Counted from the stretch's first letter, positions 50,803 through 60,436 are shown. The stretch: DNA of 64,000 nucleotides from Alcaligenaceae bacterium (GCA_013416435.1 JACCEN010000005.1:186001-250000), one strand, 5' to 3'. The notes: a model not told the origin generated them from the letters alone. A program made the numbers and translations.

Positions 50803-51231
50803 ATGACCATCATCATTGAACGCAGGTATTCCGAAGCCATCCATCCCATCCATGCGTTGTTATTGGCCGGCACCATTCCCTTGTTTCTCGGCGCCGCCTT
50901 GAGCGATTTCGCCTACGCGTCGACTTATGAAATCCAGTGGTCGAATTTCGCGTCCTGGCTCATCGTCGGAGGGCTGATCTTTACCGGCGTCGCGCTGGTC
51001 TTTGCGATTGTGGACCTGTGCCGCGCCCATCGCCGTGCGCGCGGCATCGGCCTGTACGTCGTCCTCTTGCTGGTCACGCTGGTTCTCGGCTTCTTCAATG
51101 CCTTGACGCATGCACGGGATGCATGGGCAGTCATGCCCACCGGGCTCACTCTATCGGTGATCGTGACCGTGCTTGCCTGCGTGGCGACATGGTTCGGCTT
51201 CGGCACCCCGCGTATTGGAGGTGCGAAATGA
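50803..51231 (+). CDS. DUF2231 membrane protein
   Basis: A 142-residue protein with four membrane segments (HALLLAGTIPLFLGAALSDFAY, NFASWLIVGGLIFTGVALVFAI, GLYVVLLLVTLVLGFFNALTH, LTLSVIVTVLACVATWFGF). The IHPIHALLLAGTIPLFLGAALSD start is characteristic of DUF2231. ATG 50803 has GAGGAGGACG upstream. Its stop overlaps the ATG of the sugar-dehydrogenase gene, so the pair may act together, for instance in electron transfer. Confidence 0.83.
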   Translation: MTIIIERRYSEAIHPIHALLLAGTIPLFLGAALSDFAYASTYEIQWSNFASWLIVGGLIFTGVALVFAIVDLCRAHRRARGIGLYVVLLLVTLVLGFFNALTHARDAWAVMPTGLTLSVIVTVLACVATWFGFGTPRIGGAK

Positions 51232-52514
51232 GACAACCGAGCCTGTTTGCGATCGTCGCGCTCTCGGCGTTGCTGGCGGCCTGCGGAAAGGAAACGGAAC
51301 CGTTGCAAGTTGGCCCCAATCCCAAGCTGCCGGCCCCCGAGCGTGGCTTTTTGCCCGATATGGTCATCGCCGAGCCGGCGGAATGGGGTGACCGGCTGCC
51401 TACTGTGCCGGAAGGCTACACAATCACCGCCATCGCCAAAGACCTGAAGATTCCACGCCAGACGCTGGTGCTGCCCAATGGAGACATTCTGGTTGCCGAA
51501 GGCCGGGGCGGCAGTGCGCCCGCCCTCAAGCCCAAGGATGTGATTGCCGGCTACATCAAGGCGCAAGGCACCAGTCCGGTGAAGGGCGGCAACCGATTGA
51601 CCTTGCTGCGCGATGCGGACGGCGACGGCACTTATGAATTGAAGACGGTGTTCGCGGACAATCTCAATGCGCCATACGGACTTGCGCTGATCGAAGGTGA
51701 TCTGTACGTGGCCAACCAGGATGCCTTGGTCCGGTTCGCCTACCAGGAAGGACAGACCGAAGCCGGCGGGGCGCCGGAGAAGGTGACGGACCTTCCCTCC
51801 GCGATCAATCATCATTGGACCAAGGCCCTGGCGGCCAGCGCCGATGGCCGGTTCCTGTATGTGGGCATCGGTTCGAACAGCAACATCACCGAGCGCGGCA
51901 TGACCGCCGAAGTCGACCGCGCCATGGTATGGCAGGTGGATGCCGACACCGGAGCGCACAAACCCTATGCGACGGGTCTGCGCAATCCCACCGCGCTTGC
52001 CGTCCAGCCCGGAACGGGACAACTATGGGCCGTGGTCAACGAGCGGGACGAGATCGGTCCCAATCTGGTTCCGGACTATCTCACCGCCGTAAAGGAGGGC
52101 GGTTTCTACGGCTGGCCCTACAGCTATTGGGGAAAGAATGTGGATGAACGGGTTCGCCCGCAGAATCCGGACAAGGTCGCTTCGGCGATCACGCCCGACT
52201 ACAGCCTCGGGTCCCACGTGGCGGCGCTGGGACTGTCATTCTCCAATTCCGCAATGGGCCGGCAGTTCGCGGAAGGCGCTTTCGTGGGCGAGCATGGCAG
52301 CTGGAACCGCCCGGATCCGGTCGGCTACAAAGTCGTTTTCGTGCCATTCCGCGATGGCCGTCCATCCGGCCCGCCAGTGGATTTTGTCAGTGGATTCCGC
52401 GACAGCGACGGCACGACCCGCGGGCGTCCCGTTGGCGTGACGGTGGATCCGCGCGGCGCCCTCATCGTCGCCGACGATCTATCGAACACGGTCTGGCGCA
52501 TAACGCCGAACTGA
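51228..52514 (+). CDS. PQQ-type sugar/sorbosone dehydrogenase lipoprotein
   Basis: A 428-residue protein with a lipoprotein signal (LLAAC, Cys19) and a six-bladed propeller of the glucose/sorbosone dehydrogenase family: LPNGDILVAEGRGG, LNAPYGLALIEGDLYVAN, HHWTKALAASADGRFLYVGIGSNSN, ATGLRNPTALAV, GEHGSWNR and RPVGVTVDPRGALIVADD. It would oxidise a sugar or aldehyde in the periplasm, passing electrons to PQQ; the substrate is not deducible. ATGA overlap with the DUF2231 gene and a GGAGGTG site set the start. Confidence 0.87.
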   Translation: MRQPSLFAIVALSALLAACGKETEPLQVGPNPKLPAPERGFLPDMVIAEPAEWGDRLPTVPEGYTITAIAKDLKIPRQTLVLPNGDILVAEGRGGSAPALKPKDVIAGYIKAQGTSPVKGGNRLTLLRDADGDGTYELKTVFADNLNAPYGLALIEGDLYVANQDALVRFAYQEGQTEAGGAPEKVTDLPSAINHHWTKALAASADGRFLYVGIGSNSNITERGMTAEVDRAMVWQVDADTGAHKPYATGLRNPTALAVQPGTGQLWAVVNERDEIGPNLVPDYLTAVKEGGFYGWPYSYWGKNVDERVRPQNPDKVASAITPDYSLGSHVAALGLSFSNSAMGRQFAEGAFVGEHGSWNRPDPVGYKVVFVPFRDGRPSGPPVDFVSGFRDSDGTTRGRPVGVTVDPRGALIVADDLSNTVWRITPN

Positions 52515-52518
52515 TCGT

Positions 52519-52594
52519 GGGGTCAGACCCCGAACGGGGTCTGACCCCTGGTCCGAGCAACCTTGGGGTCAGACCCCATGCGGGGTCTGACCCC
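52519..52594. repeat. Two GGGGTCAGACCCC hairpin repeats
   Basis: Copies at 52519-52548 (loop GAAC) and 52565-52594 (loop ATGC): 13-bp arms GGGGTCAGACCCC and GGGGTCTGACCCC. They stand between convergent genes; the second supplies the last codons and stop of the thioesterase gene on the minus strand. Confidence 0.92.
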
Positions 52595-53018
52595 TATCCG
52601 GCGGGTTGCCCACAGAGACGATCGTGGCCTGCATGAGCGCAATGACTTTGCCGGATCCGCCCATGAAGGCCTGAACTTCGCCGGAGCAGATGGTCAGCAG
52701 CCTTCCCGCATTCTGCACTTTTCCGATGGCCAGGAAGCGCTCGCCGACGGCGGGACGCAGGAAATTGATCTTGAATTCAGCGGTGACGACCTCGAATCCC
52801 GCGGGCGCCTTCGTAAGCGCCGCGTAGCCGCATGCGCTGTCGACGACGCTTGTGATGGCGCCGGCGTGGACATAGCCGTGCTGCTGGGAAAGCGCTGTCG
52901 AGAACGGCAGGGCGATATGCACTTCGCCGTCCGACACTTGGGTCAAGTGCGCGCCCAGAGTGGCCATCAGGCCTTGCTTGCTGAAGCTTTCGGAGACGAG
53001 CTTGTCGAGATCGATCAT
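52569..53018 (-). CDS. PaaI-like hotdog thioesterase
   Basis: A 149-residue hotdog-fold acyl-CoA thioesterase. The HGYVHAGAITSVVDSACGYAALT segment is the PaaI/YbgC-like active-site helix region (HGxxHGG-type with His, Ala for one Gly), followed by VTAEFKINFLRPAVGERFLA. The C-terminal NPPDRGQTPHGV is encoded by a GGGGTCAGACCCC repeat, so the native end was probably replaced. Convergent with the sugar dehydrogenase and divergent from the aldolase-like gene. Confidence 0.85.
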   Translation of the reverse strand: MIDLDKLVSESFSKQGLMATLGAHLTQVSDGEVHIALPFSTALSQQHGYVHAGAITSVVDSACGYAALTKAPAGFEVVTAEFKINFLRPAVGERFLAIGKVQNAGRLLTICSGEVQAFMGGSGKVIALMQATIVSVGNPPDRGQTPHGV

Positions 53019-53174
53019 GGTGAATCTTTTTACCACAAGGCGATCTTGGCGTAGTTGCGGGCAGCGAAATTGTCGTGCTTTTGATACACACGCGCGCGTT
53101 GCCATGGAGTATGGTTGAGCCTGCGCAGCGCGCCTTGTGTCGGGCGCTGGACACTTACCCCAGAAGGCTTGCCC

Positions 53175-54308
53175 ATGACCCGCATCCGTGAACTGAGCAC
53201 TCCCGCCGCCGTCATTGACACCGAGCGCATGCAGCGCAACATCGATCGCATGCAGGGCCGTATGAGCAACTTGGGCGTGAGCTTCCGTCCTCACGTCAAA
53301 ACCAGCAAGTGCCTTCCTGTCGTCAAGGCGCAGATTGCCGCCGGGGCGCGCGGCATCACGGTTTCCACACTGAAAGAGGCAGAGCAGTTTTTCGAGGCGG
53401 GCGTCACCGATATCCTTTACGCCGTCGGTATGACGCCCGACAAACTCCCCAGGGCGCTCGCGCTTTGCCGGCGCGGCTGCAACCTCAAGCTCATCACCGA
53501 CAATGTCGCGGCGGCGCGGGAAATCGAAACCTTCGGCAAACAGCACGGAACGGCATTCGAGGTCTGGATCGAAATCGACACCGACGACCACCGGTCGGGC
53601 ATCAGGCCCGACGATGCCTTGCTGCTGGAAGTCGCGGACGCGCTGCAGGGCACGGGGGCGCGGCTGGGTGGCGTGATGACGCATGCCGGCTCCAGCTACG
53701 ACTGCGACAGCCGCGAGGCCTTGCTTGCCATTTCCGAACAAGAACGGGCCGGCGCAGTCCTGGCCGCCCAGCGCATACGGGACCATGGCGCGGCTTGTGC
53801 AGGTGTCAGCGTCGGTTCTACTCCCACGGCCTTGTCGGCGGCGCAGCTAGAAGGCGTAACCGAAGTGCGCGCCGGGGTCTACGTGTTCTTCGATCTGGTG
53901 ATGCGCAATGTCGGGGTGTGCGCCATGGATGACATCGCACTGAGCGTCCTGACCACCGTCATTGGGCACCAGAAGGAGAAAGGCTGGGCCATCGTCGATG
54001 CGGGCTGGATGGCAATGAGCCGGGATCGCGGCACGCAAAGGCAAAAGCGGGATTTCGGCTATGGCCAGGTATGCGCGGAAGACGGCGCCGTACTGGAAGG
54101 CTACATCATGAGTGGCGCCAATCAGGAACATGGCATTCTTTCCCGTTCCGGCGAGCCGGACGACCGCATCGCCGAGCGCTTCCCCATCGGTACCCGTCTG
54201 CGCATCATGCCCAATCACGCCTGCGCCACCGCCGCGCAGTATCCGGAATATCAAGTCCTGCGACCCGACGGCGGCACCGAGGCCTGGCCGCGTTTCTATG
54301 GCTGGTGA
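53175..54308 (+). CDS. DSD1-family PLP enzyme (D-threonine aldolase-like)
   Basis: A 377-residue fold-type III PLP enzyme. TPAAVIDTERMQRNIDRMQ and RPHVKTSKC give the PLP lysine near residue 50; VMTHAGSSYDC and GSTPT are typical barrel motifs; the C-terminal beta domain has NHACATAAQYPEY, the His and Cys zinc ligands of D-threonine aldolase and eukaryotic-type D-serine dehydratase. It should cleave or dehydrate a D-3-hydroxyamino acid. ATG 53175 begins the domain. Confidence 0.87.
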   Translation: MTRIRELSTPAAVIDTERMQRNIDRMQGRMSNLGVSFRPHVKTSKCLPVVKAQIAAGARGITVSTLKEAEQFFEAGVTDILYAVGMTPDKLPRALALCRRGCNLKLITDNVAAAREIETFGKQHGTAFEVWIEIDTDDHRSGIRPDDALLLEVADALQGTGARLGGVMTHAGSSYDCDSREALLAISEQERAGAVLAAQRIRDHGAACAGVSVGSTPTALSAAQLEGVTEVRAGVYVFFDLVMRNVGVCAMDDIALSVLTTVIGHQKEKGWAIVDAGWMAMSRDRGTQRQKRDFGYGQVCAEDGAVLEGYIMSGANQEHGILSRSGEPDDRIAERFPIGTRLRIMPNHACATAAQYPEYQVLRPDGGTEAWPRFYGW

Positions 54309-54326
54309 CGGGGCAAGGGTGGCCAC

Positions 54327-55649
54327 ATGCCGACGGACCTGCCACAACGCTTTTTGCGCCGCATAGCCAGGCTGTTCAATGTGGAGCCTCACGAGGCGCC
54401 CGCGGTGGTCGCCGGACTGGCCATGTTTTTCCTGTTGTTCACTTCCTATTTCATGCTGCGCCCGGTACGCGAAACCATGGGCATAGCGGGCGGCGTAAAG
54501 AATCTCCAATGGCTGTTCACCGGTACCTTCGTCGCCACGCTGATCGTTTTGCCGGTCTTCGGATGGCTCGCGTCCAAGCTGCCCCGGCGGACATTGCTGC
54601 CTTGGCTGTATGCGGGCTGCGCGGTGCTGCTGGCCGGCTTTGCCGTCAGCTTCCGGCTGGACCCCGACAACCTCTGGGTAGCGCGCGGTTTCTATATCTG
54701 GCTGTCCGTATTCAATCTGGTGGCGATATCGCTGGCATGGAGCGTCCTGGCCGACGTCCTGCGTGCGCCACAGGCCAAACGTACGTTTGCCTTGATCGCA
54801 AGCGGTGCGAGCATAGGCGGCTTGACGGGGCCGGTAGCCGGCGCAGTGCTGGTAGGGCCCGTGGGCCATGCGGGGCTGCTGATGATCTCGGCGATGCTGC
54901 TGTTGGCGAGCGCGGCGGCGGCCGCCGCCCTGCACCGCTGGCGAGACGCCCATCCCATTCAGGACGGCGACGGCGATACCTCGCGCGGCGAACCCCTGGG
55001 CGGCAACCCCTTCGAAGGCGCGACCGAGACCTTGCGTTCTCCCTATCTTGTTGGGATCACGATTTTCGTATTGTTGCTGGCCAGCATCAGCACTTTTCTT
55101 TACTTCGAACAAGCGCGCCTGGTCGCGGAATATTTCCCGGACCGTGCCGCCCAGACGCGGGTGTTTGGCATGATCGATGCGGTGGTGCAGGCGCTGTCGC
55201 TGATCATCCAGGCCTTCTTCACGGGCCAGGTAGCCAAGCGATTGGGCGTCGGCGTGCTGCTTGTATCGGTGCCTGCGGCAATGGTCCTGGGTTTTCTGGC
55301 TCTGGCGATGGCGCCGGTATTCGCCGTGTTCGTCGTGGTCATGGTCATGCGCCGGGTAGGGGAGTACGCGCTGGTGAGGCCGGGACGCGAAATGCTTTAC
55401 ACGGTGGTGCCCCCGGCGCAGAAGTACAAGGCAAAGAACTTCATCGATACCGTTGTGTATCGGGGCGGGGACGCGGTCAGCGGCTGGGTGAAGCGGGGCA
55501 TAGATGTGGTCAGCGATAACCCGACGGTCGCAATGGTGTTCGCGGCGGTGCTGGCGGCGTGCTGGGGCGTTTGCGGCTACTTTTTAGGACGCCGGGAACA
55601 GGCCCTGGAAGACAGTTCCGTGGGGGGTCAGACCCCGAATGGGGTCTGA
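54327..55649 (+). CDS. ATP/ADP translocase-like or MFS carrier
   Basis: A 440-residue protein with about 12 membrane segments. LFTSYFMLRPVRETMGIAGG near residue 40 is the signature of the NTT/TlcA-like MFS carriers found in many free-living proteobacteria, where the substrate is unknown. A hydrophilic central loop (HPIQDGDGDTSRGEPLGG) divides two halves. The last ten residues (SVGGQTPNGV) come from a hairpin repeat. It lies 18 bases after the aldolase-like gene, so the two may form one operon. Confidence 0.8.
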   Translation: MPTDLPQRFLRRIARLFNVEPHEAPAVVAGLAMFFLLFTSYFMLRPVRETMGIAGGVKNLQWLFTGTFVATLIVLPVFGWLASKLPRRTLLPWLYAGCAVLLAGFAVSFRLDPDNLWVARGFYIWLSVFNLVAISLAWSVLADVLRAPQAKRTFALIASGASIGGLTGPVAGAVLVGPVGHAGLLMISAMLLLASAAAAAALHRWRDAHPIQDGDGDTSRGEPLGGNPFEGATETLRSPYLVGITIFVLLLASISTFLYFEQARLVAEYFPDRAAQTRVFGMIDAVVQALSLIIQAFFTGQVAKRLGVGVLLVSVPAAMVLGFLALAMAPVFAVFVVVMVMRRVGEYALVRPGREMLYTVVPPAQKYKAKNFIDTVVYRGGDAVSGWVKRGIDVVSDNPTVAMVFAAVLAACWGVCGYFLGRREQALEDSSVGGQTPNGV

Positions 55650-55706
55650 CCCCGGAGGGCCCGCTCGGTATCGCAAGGGGTCAGACCCCGTACGGGGTCT
55701 GACCCC
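55624..55706. repeat. Two GGGGTCAGACCCC hairpin repeats
   Basis: Copies at 55624-55653 (loop GAAT) and 55677-55706 (loop GTAC), both with perfect 13-bp arms. The first encodes the C-terminus and stop of the carrier gene. Confidence 0.92.
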
Positions 55707-55779
55707 CTTTCCCTCCCTTGTAGCCATGCAGCCAACTGCGGTAACGTAGCGGGATCACGTTTTCATTGAGGCGGAATCC

Positions 55780-56343
55780 ATGCAACAGCAAGTTGGCGGC
55801 GCGGCGGCGCCTGAAGCGCTTTCGATCCTGGCGTTCTGGCGTGAAGCCGGGCCGGAAAAATGGTTCATGAAGTCCGATGCCTTCGACCTGATGTTTCGCG
55901 ACCGTTTTCTGGACCTGCACATGGCGGCTGCCCGCCGGCAACTGGACGACTGGGCGCATTGCGCCGAAGGCGCGCTGGCTTTGCTGATCTTGCTGGACCA
56001 ATTGCCTCGCAATGCGTTCCGCGGCACCGCGCATATGTACGCCACGGACGAGCTGGCCCTGCATTTTGCGCAACGCATGGTGGACAAGGAACTCGATCAG
56101 CAGATCCCGGCTGACCTGCGCGTGTTTTGCTATCTGCCCTTCATGCATTCCGAACGTCTTGATCTTCAGGAAAAGTCGGTAGCGCTCTATCGGATTCTGG
56201 GAGGATCGTCGCTGCCCTTCGCCGAAGAACATCTGGACATCATCCGTCAATTCGGGCGCTTTCCTCATCGCAATCCCATGCTGGGGCGCGAAACCACACC
56301 GGCCGAGCAGGCATTCATCGACGCGGGTGGCTTCGCAGGGTAG
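55780..56343 (+). CDS. DUF924 family protein
   Basis: A 187-residue helical protein of the DUF924 (YbiU/TPR-like) family: SILAFWREAGPEKWFMKSDAFDLMFRDRF, LALLILLDQLPRNAFRGTAHMY, FCYLPFMHSERLDLQEKSVALY, FGRFPHRNPMLGRETTPAEQAFI. These motifs define the family well. Its function is unknown. GAGGCGG precedes ATG 55780. The stop is at the edge of a shorter hairpin repeat. Confidence 0.9.
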   Translation: MQQQVGGAAAPEALSILAFWREAGPEKWFMKSDAFDLMFRDRFLDLHMAAARRQLDDWAHCAEGALALLILLDQLPRNAFRGTAHMYATDELALHFAQRMVDKELDQQIPADLRVFCYLPFMHSERLDLQEKSVALYRILGGSSLPFAEEHLDIIRQFGRFPHRNPMLGRETTPAEQAFIDAGGFAG

Positions 56344-56479
56344 GGTCAGACCCGGCAGGGTCTGACCCTGGTCCACGTTGGGGTCAGACCCCGTCCGGGG
56401 TCTGACCCCTAACCTGATCTTCGGAAAGGGCCTGACCCTGGTCCATGCCGGGGTCAGACCCCATTCGGGGTCTGACCCC
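56343..56479. repeat. Three GGGTCAGACCC hairpin repeats
   Basis: Copies at 56343-56368 (11-bp arms, loop GGCA), 56380-56409 (loop GTCC) and 56450-56479 (loop ATTC). They fill the space between the convergent DUF924 and yggS-like genes; the last encodes the YggS C-terminus and stop. Confidence 0.92.
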
Positions 56480-57218
56480 TCACCTGGTCTTCGGGCCAGT
56501 AGTAGGCGTCGCCATAGATGCGACCACCGAAAATCGCAGTGCCTATGCGCACTTCGGTGGACCCCTCTTCAATGGCGATTTCGAAGTCGCCGCTCATGCC
56601 CATCGACAGGCGTTCCAGTTCGATGTTGTCGATGCCTTCCTGCCGCACGCGGTCGCGTAGTTCGCGCAGTGTCCGGAAGCAGGCGCGCACGGCATCGCGG
56701 TCGGGGGCGTTGATCGCAAGGGTCATGAGTCCGCGTATGCGCAAAGAGGGCGTTTCCCTTGCCACTCGACGCAGAAAGCCGGGCAGCTCTTCCGGCGGCA
56801 GGCCGTATTTGCTGGGCTCGATGGAGGTCTTGACCTGCACCAAGGCGTCCATGCCGCGTCCTTCCTGCTGAAGGCGGCGGTCCAGCGCGATGGCCAGGTC
56901 CATGCGGTCAAGGGACTGGATCTCCGACGCCATGCGGGCAATGTCCTTGGCCTTGTTGGTTTGAAGGTGGCCGATCATGACCCAATCGATGCCGCAGTCG
57001 CTCAAGGGTTCGTACTTGCTGCGTATCTCTTGCGCCTTGTTTTCGCCGAGCCGCCGCAAGCCCGCGGCGACCGCTTCCCGAATGGCGGCTTCTCCGAAAG
57101 TCTTGCTGACTGGCAGGAGCTGAATGGCGGCGGGATCACGGCCCGCGCTCAGTGCGACGTCGCGGATCCGTTCGCGCATGAGCGCGAGGCGGGAGGATAT
57201 GGTGCTTGCTTCTGTCAT
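56454..57218 (-). CDS. yggS: PLP homeostasis protein YggS/PROSC
   Basis: A 254-residue fold-type III PLP-binding protein. LLPVSKTFGEAAIREAV has the PLP lysine near residue 39; GENKAQEIRSKYEPL, WVMIGHLQTNKAKDI, GLMTLAI and RLSMGMSGDFEIAIEEGSTEVRIGTAIFG are the diagnostic motifs. The family keeps free PLP balanced and has no enzyme activity. The final QVRGQTPNGV is written by a hairpin repeat. It begins five bases after the LLM gene, suggesting coupled expression. Confidence 0.94.
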   Translation of the reverse strand: MTEASTISSRLALMRERIRDVALSAGRDPAAIQLLPVSKTFGEAAIREAVAAGLRRLGENKAQEIRSKYEPLSDCGIDWVMIGHLQTNKAKDIARMASEIQSLDRMDLAIALDRRLQQEGRGMDALVQVKTSIEPSKYGLPPEELPGFLRRVARETPSLRIRGLMTLAINAPDRDAVRACFRTLRELRDRVRQEGIDNIELERLSMGMSGDFEIAIEEGSTEVRIGTAIFGGRIYGDAYYWPEDQVRGQTPNGV

Positions 57219-57223
57219 GGCAT

Positions 57224-58210
57224 TCAAAGCGCGTCGCGCACTTGGGCGGTGATTTCGTAGGAGCGGAGCCGGGCGGCGTGATCGAACATATTGGACGTGA
57301 TCATGAGCTCGTCGGCGCCGGTTGCCGACAGGAACGCCTTGAGCTGCGTTGCAACCGTGTCCGCCGAGCCGATCGCGGAGCACGAAAGCACATGATTGAG
57401 CAGCTCCTGCGCCTGAGGACCCAACTGCTCCAGATAGCCTTGCACCGGCGGTGGCAGGCGGCTGGGGCGCCCGCTGCGCAGGTTGACGAAGGATTGCTGC
57501 CACGATGTCGCCAGGAATTGCGCTTCGTCGTCCGTATCGGCGGCAAAGACGTTGAATCCGAGCATGACATAAGGGCGGTCCAGGCTGGCGGAGGGCTTGA
57601 AGTTCGCGCGGTAGAGCTGGATGGCGTGCATCATTTGCTGGGGCGCAAAATGAGAGGCGAAGGCATAGGGCAGTCCAAGGGCGGCCGCCAATTGCGCGCC
57701 GAACAGGCTGGACCCGAGTATCCAGACCGGAACGTTCAGGCCCTTGCCGGGAACCGCCATGACGGTCTGGCGAGGCTCGTCGGACATGAAGTCCATGAGT
57801 TCGACGACGTCCCGGGGGAACTCGTCGGCATCCGACGCGAGGTTGCGCCGCAGGGCGCGCGCCGTCGCCTGGTCCGAGCCGGGTGCGCGGCCAAGGCCCA
57901 GATCGATACGGCCGGGATACAAGGATTCCAGCGTACCGAACTGCTCGGCGATCACCAGCGGAGAATGATTGGGCAGCATGATGCCGCCGGCGCCGACACG
58001 GATGGTCGAGGTGCCGGCCGCGACATGCGAAATCAGGATGGAGGTGGCCGCGCTGGCAATGCCCGGCATGCCGTGATGCTCGGCCATCCAGATGCGACGA
58101 TAGCCCCAGCGTTCACCATGCCGGGCAAGATCGAGCGTATTCTGGAACGAGCGGGCGGCAGTGCTGCCTTCGGCGATGGGGGAGAGATCGAGTATGGAAA
58201 ATGGTGTCAT
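57224..58210 (-). CDS. LLM-class flavin-dependent oxidoreductase
   Basis: A 328-residue luciferase-like monooxygenase of the YhbW type: [90 protein letters not shown] and [26 protein letters not shown]. It uses reduced flavin on an unknown substrate. Upstream of yggS in the same orientation. Confidence 0.92.
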   Translation of the reverse strand: MTPFSILDLSPIAEGSTAARSFQNTLDLARHGERWGYRRIWMAEHHGMPGIASAATSILISHVAAGTSTIRVGAGGIMLPNHSPLVIAEQFGTLESLYPGRIDLGLGRAPGSDQATARALRRNLASDADEFPRDVVELMDFMSDEPRQTVMAVPGKGLNVPVWILGSSLFGAQLAAALGLPYAFASHFAPQQMMHAIQLYRANFKPSASLDRPYVMLGFNVFAADTDDEAQFLATSWQQSFVNLRSGRPSRLPPPVQGYLEQLGPQAQELLNHVLSCSAIGSADTVATQLKAFLSATGADELMITSNMFDHAARLRSYEITAQVRDAL

Positions 58211-58251
58211 GTCGCCTGAGTCGAGCGCGAGTCGGGAAAAGCAATAGGTTA

Positions 58252-59010
58252 CTACGAGATCCCGGGTCTGCTGCCCACGCGAGCGCCCACCACCATTTCA
58301 GTGATCCATCCCACGAGGATGGATGTATACGCCTGCTGGCAGATCTTGGAGCTCAAGGCATGATCGGCACCGTCGACGACGCGATGCGTGAGGGAATGGG
58401 AATTCCGGAAAGCGGCGCGATAGCTCATGATCGTTGCATGGGGCACCAGGTGGTCGTGCTCGGACTCGACCAGCAGGACGTCGCCCCGAAACGCCGTGCA
58501 TGCGGCCAGCGCGCGATTTTCTTCCGGGCTTACCGGCGCTTTGCGATAGACGGCCAGGTCCTGGCGGTTCAGCTGTCTTTTTGGCGTATCCCAATCCGTG
58601 TCCCGATAAAGCGACGGGACTCTCAGCGACAGCCACTTGACCGGCCGAAGCGTGGTCAGGACAGCGGATAGATAGGCGCCGTAGCTCGTTCCCACCACGG
58701 CGATGGAGCGTGGGTCGATAGAGGGATGCTGGGCAAGCAGGTCATAGGCCGAGATGATGTCCCGCAAATTCTCTTCGCGCGTCACGGTCTGTTGACGGGC
58801 GGAGCCTTTTTCGTGACCGCGCAGATCGAAGGTCAGGCACACGCAGCCTAGCCCCGCAATGCCGCGCGCACGATCCAGGTCGCGTTCCTGGCTGCCGCCC
58901 CATCCGTGGACGAACAGAATGCCGGGCACCTTGGTTTCCGGTGCGAGAAAAGTGCCTGCAAGGCGTTCTTCTTCCACCAGGATCTCAATGCTTGTGCTGC
59001 TAGTTCCCAT
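58252..59010 (-). CDS. Alpha/beta hydrolase
   Basis: A 252-residue alpha/beta hydrolase: oxyanion-hole [16 protein letters not shown], nucleophile elbow GTSYGA (Ser near 107), acid in ESEHDHLVP and a catalytic His in GADHAL. No signal peptide. It resembles acylpeptide-hydrolase or dienelactone-hydrolase-like enzymes; substrate unknown. Its start overlaps the DUF3182 gene by 11 bases. Confidence 0.87.
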   Translation of the reverse strand: MGTSSTSIEILVEEERLAGTFLAPETKVPGILFVHGWGGSQERDLDRARGIAGLGCVCLTFDLRGHEKGSARQQTVTREENLRDIISAYDLLAQHPSIDPRSIAVVGTSYGAYLSAVLTTLRPVKWLSLRVPSLYRDTDWDTPKRQLNRQDLAVYRKAPVSPEENRALAACTAFRGDVLLVESEHDHLVPHATIMSYRAAFRNSHSLTHRVVDGADHALSSKICQQAYTSILVGWITEMVVGARVGSRPGIS

Positions 59011-60124
59011 AAGCTTCTACCTGTACGTACTTGCTGATGAGACCGATGTCCGGGTCGACGCCTTGAAACAGCCTCTCGGCGCCTTCGGGCGCCTTGTGCG
59101 TGCCGAAAATTTCGATGGTCCGGGCGCGCAGCGCCTTGCAGCCGCTGTCCGCGGCGAACTTTTGCAGCGCGGCGACTTCCGCGGCGCTTGCGCCGCCAAT
59201 GCGCCATGATTGCTCAAGAACTCCGCAGCGAATTTCGCCGCGCGGAGTAGTGCCGCTTGCAATATCATAGTTTCGTCGCGAGGCAGTCAATCCTGGAAAA
59301 CATCGCCCGGCCGCTTCATCGTAGCGCCGGGCCTGCGCGATGGCACGGCGTTCTTCATCGCCGAGCGCCAGTGCAAGCAGCGCATCGAATTCGCCCCGCA
59401 CCAGGGTAAGGTTCGATCCTCCGTACACCAGTTCGCCCTGATTGTCGCGCGTCAGGCTCTGCGTGCCGACATAGCTCGTCACCAAGCCGCCTATCGCGAC
59501 CCGGCCCACGCTGAAAGTCTTGACGTCCTCCAGATGTTCTTCCAGCACCAGTCCGTGGGATTCCAGATCGTCGTCCCGCTGGTGGTCCAGCGCGGCCAGA
59601 AGCTCCCGGCGCGATTCAATTCGTATTTGGCCGCGGCCGGCAGTGGCCAGCACGGGCTTGATGCGCACAGGTCCGGATGAGAGCAGCGTCTCGCCCGCCT
59701 GCATGGCGTCGTCGAGAGTGAACGCGGAGTATCCCGCCAGAACGCTGTCGCGCACGTCAGTGCCGAATTGGCAGGACCAGCCTGCGGGCGCTTTGCCGTC
59801 CGAACGCAGTATGGAATGGGTTATGGCCTTCGTCGCAACGAAGGGGTGCGGAACGATACCGCCGAACAGGTCTGCTTCCGAGGCGAGCCTCAGTTGCCGT
59901 GCTCGTTCCAGGCCGACGATGGTGTCGCTGGGCACGAGATAAGCCGGTTCGGTCGGCGTGCGTGCGGCATCGTAGCGGCCACCGTATCGGACTCCGAGGA
60001 GCCCCGCGATACGACGCGCAAGTTCCTCATGGACTGCCTGTTCGTGCTCTGGCTCGCGCGCACGCGCGGATAGAACGTACACCTCGCCGCGATGTGCGTT
60101 CTTGCTGGATTCGTGAGGAGTCAT
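59000..60124 (-). CDS. DUF3182 family protein (ATP-grasp-like)
   Basis: A 374-residue protein matching DUF3182: a central region with LVPSDTIVGLERARQL, GPVRIKPVLATAGRGQIRI, ESHGLVLEEHLEDVKTFSVG and a C-terminal GVLEQSWRIGGASAAEVAALQKFA. The VRIKP..A.GRGQ and EEHLED segments look like the nucleotide-binding strands of ATP-grasp enzymes, but this is only pattern similarity. It starts at ATG 60124 right after the stop of the small acidic gene (TGAATG). Function unknown. Confidence 0.85.
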   Translation of the reverse strand: MTPHESSKNAHRGEVYVLSARAREPEHEQAVHEELARRIAGLLGVRYGGRYDAARTPTEPAYLVPSDTIVGLERARQLRLASEADLFGGIVPHPFVATKAITHSILRSDGKAPAGWSCQFGTDVRDSVLAGYSAFTLDDAMQAGETLLSSGPVRIKPVLATAGRGQIRIESRRELLAALDHQRDDDLESHGLVLEEHLEDVKTFSVGRVAIGGLVTSYVGTQSLTRDNQGELVYGGSNLTLVRGEFDALLALALGDEERRAIAQARRYDEAAGRCFPGLTASRRNYDIASGTTPRGEIRCGVLEQSWRIGGASAAEVAALQKFAADSGCKALRARTIEIFGTHKAPEGAERLFQGVDPDIGLISKYVQVEAYGN

Positions 60125-60436
60125 TCAGGATTGTGTATCGTCCGGTTTTTTAGTGGTCACCGACACAGGGTCGCTGGCGGGGAAGCTTTCTTCAATGGCC
60201 TCATCCAAAGTCTTTTCTTCAGGAACGGCCTCATTCTCTTTTTTGGACGGTTTGGTGGTTTCGTTGGCCGCGTGATCATTGCGGGTTTCGGGTTTTGATG
60301 TGGATACGGACATTGGATCGCTCGCCGGAAAGGTTGCTTCGAGCGCGGAGTCCAGCGTTTCGTCCCGGCCGGGATTGTCTTTCGATGTTGGAAAGGGGAT
60401 AGCGTTCTTTTCTTTGTCGGTATCGGGCTGTGTCAT
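60125..60436 (-). CDS. Two-repeat SFPASDP protein, 103 residues
   Basis: A polar, disordered-looking protein with two copies of one motif: DSALEATFPASDPMSVSTSKP and DEAIEESFPASDPVSVTTKKP (residues 27-47 and 77-97). Single-motif proteins of this E-SFPASDPxS type are widespread in proteobacteria and unexplained. A good GGAGCCC site precedes ATG 60436. It is coupled to the DUF3182 gene. Confidence 0.8.
   Translation of the reverse strand: MTQPDTDKEKNAIPFPTSKDNPGRDETLDSALEATFPASDPMSVSTSKPETRNDHAANETTKPSKKENEAVPEEKTLDEAIEESFPASDPVSVTTKKPDDTQS

Noticed and set aside
54071-55519. Plus-strand 482-codon frame over the aldolase and carrier genes
   Set aside because: It crosses two well-recognised genes in another frame, is Arg/Gly/Pro-rich and has no recognisable motif.
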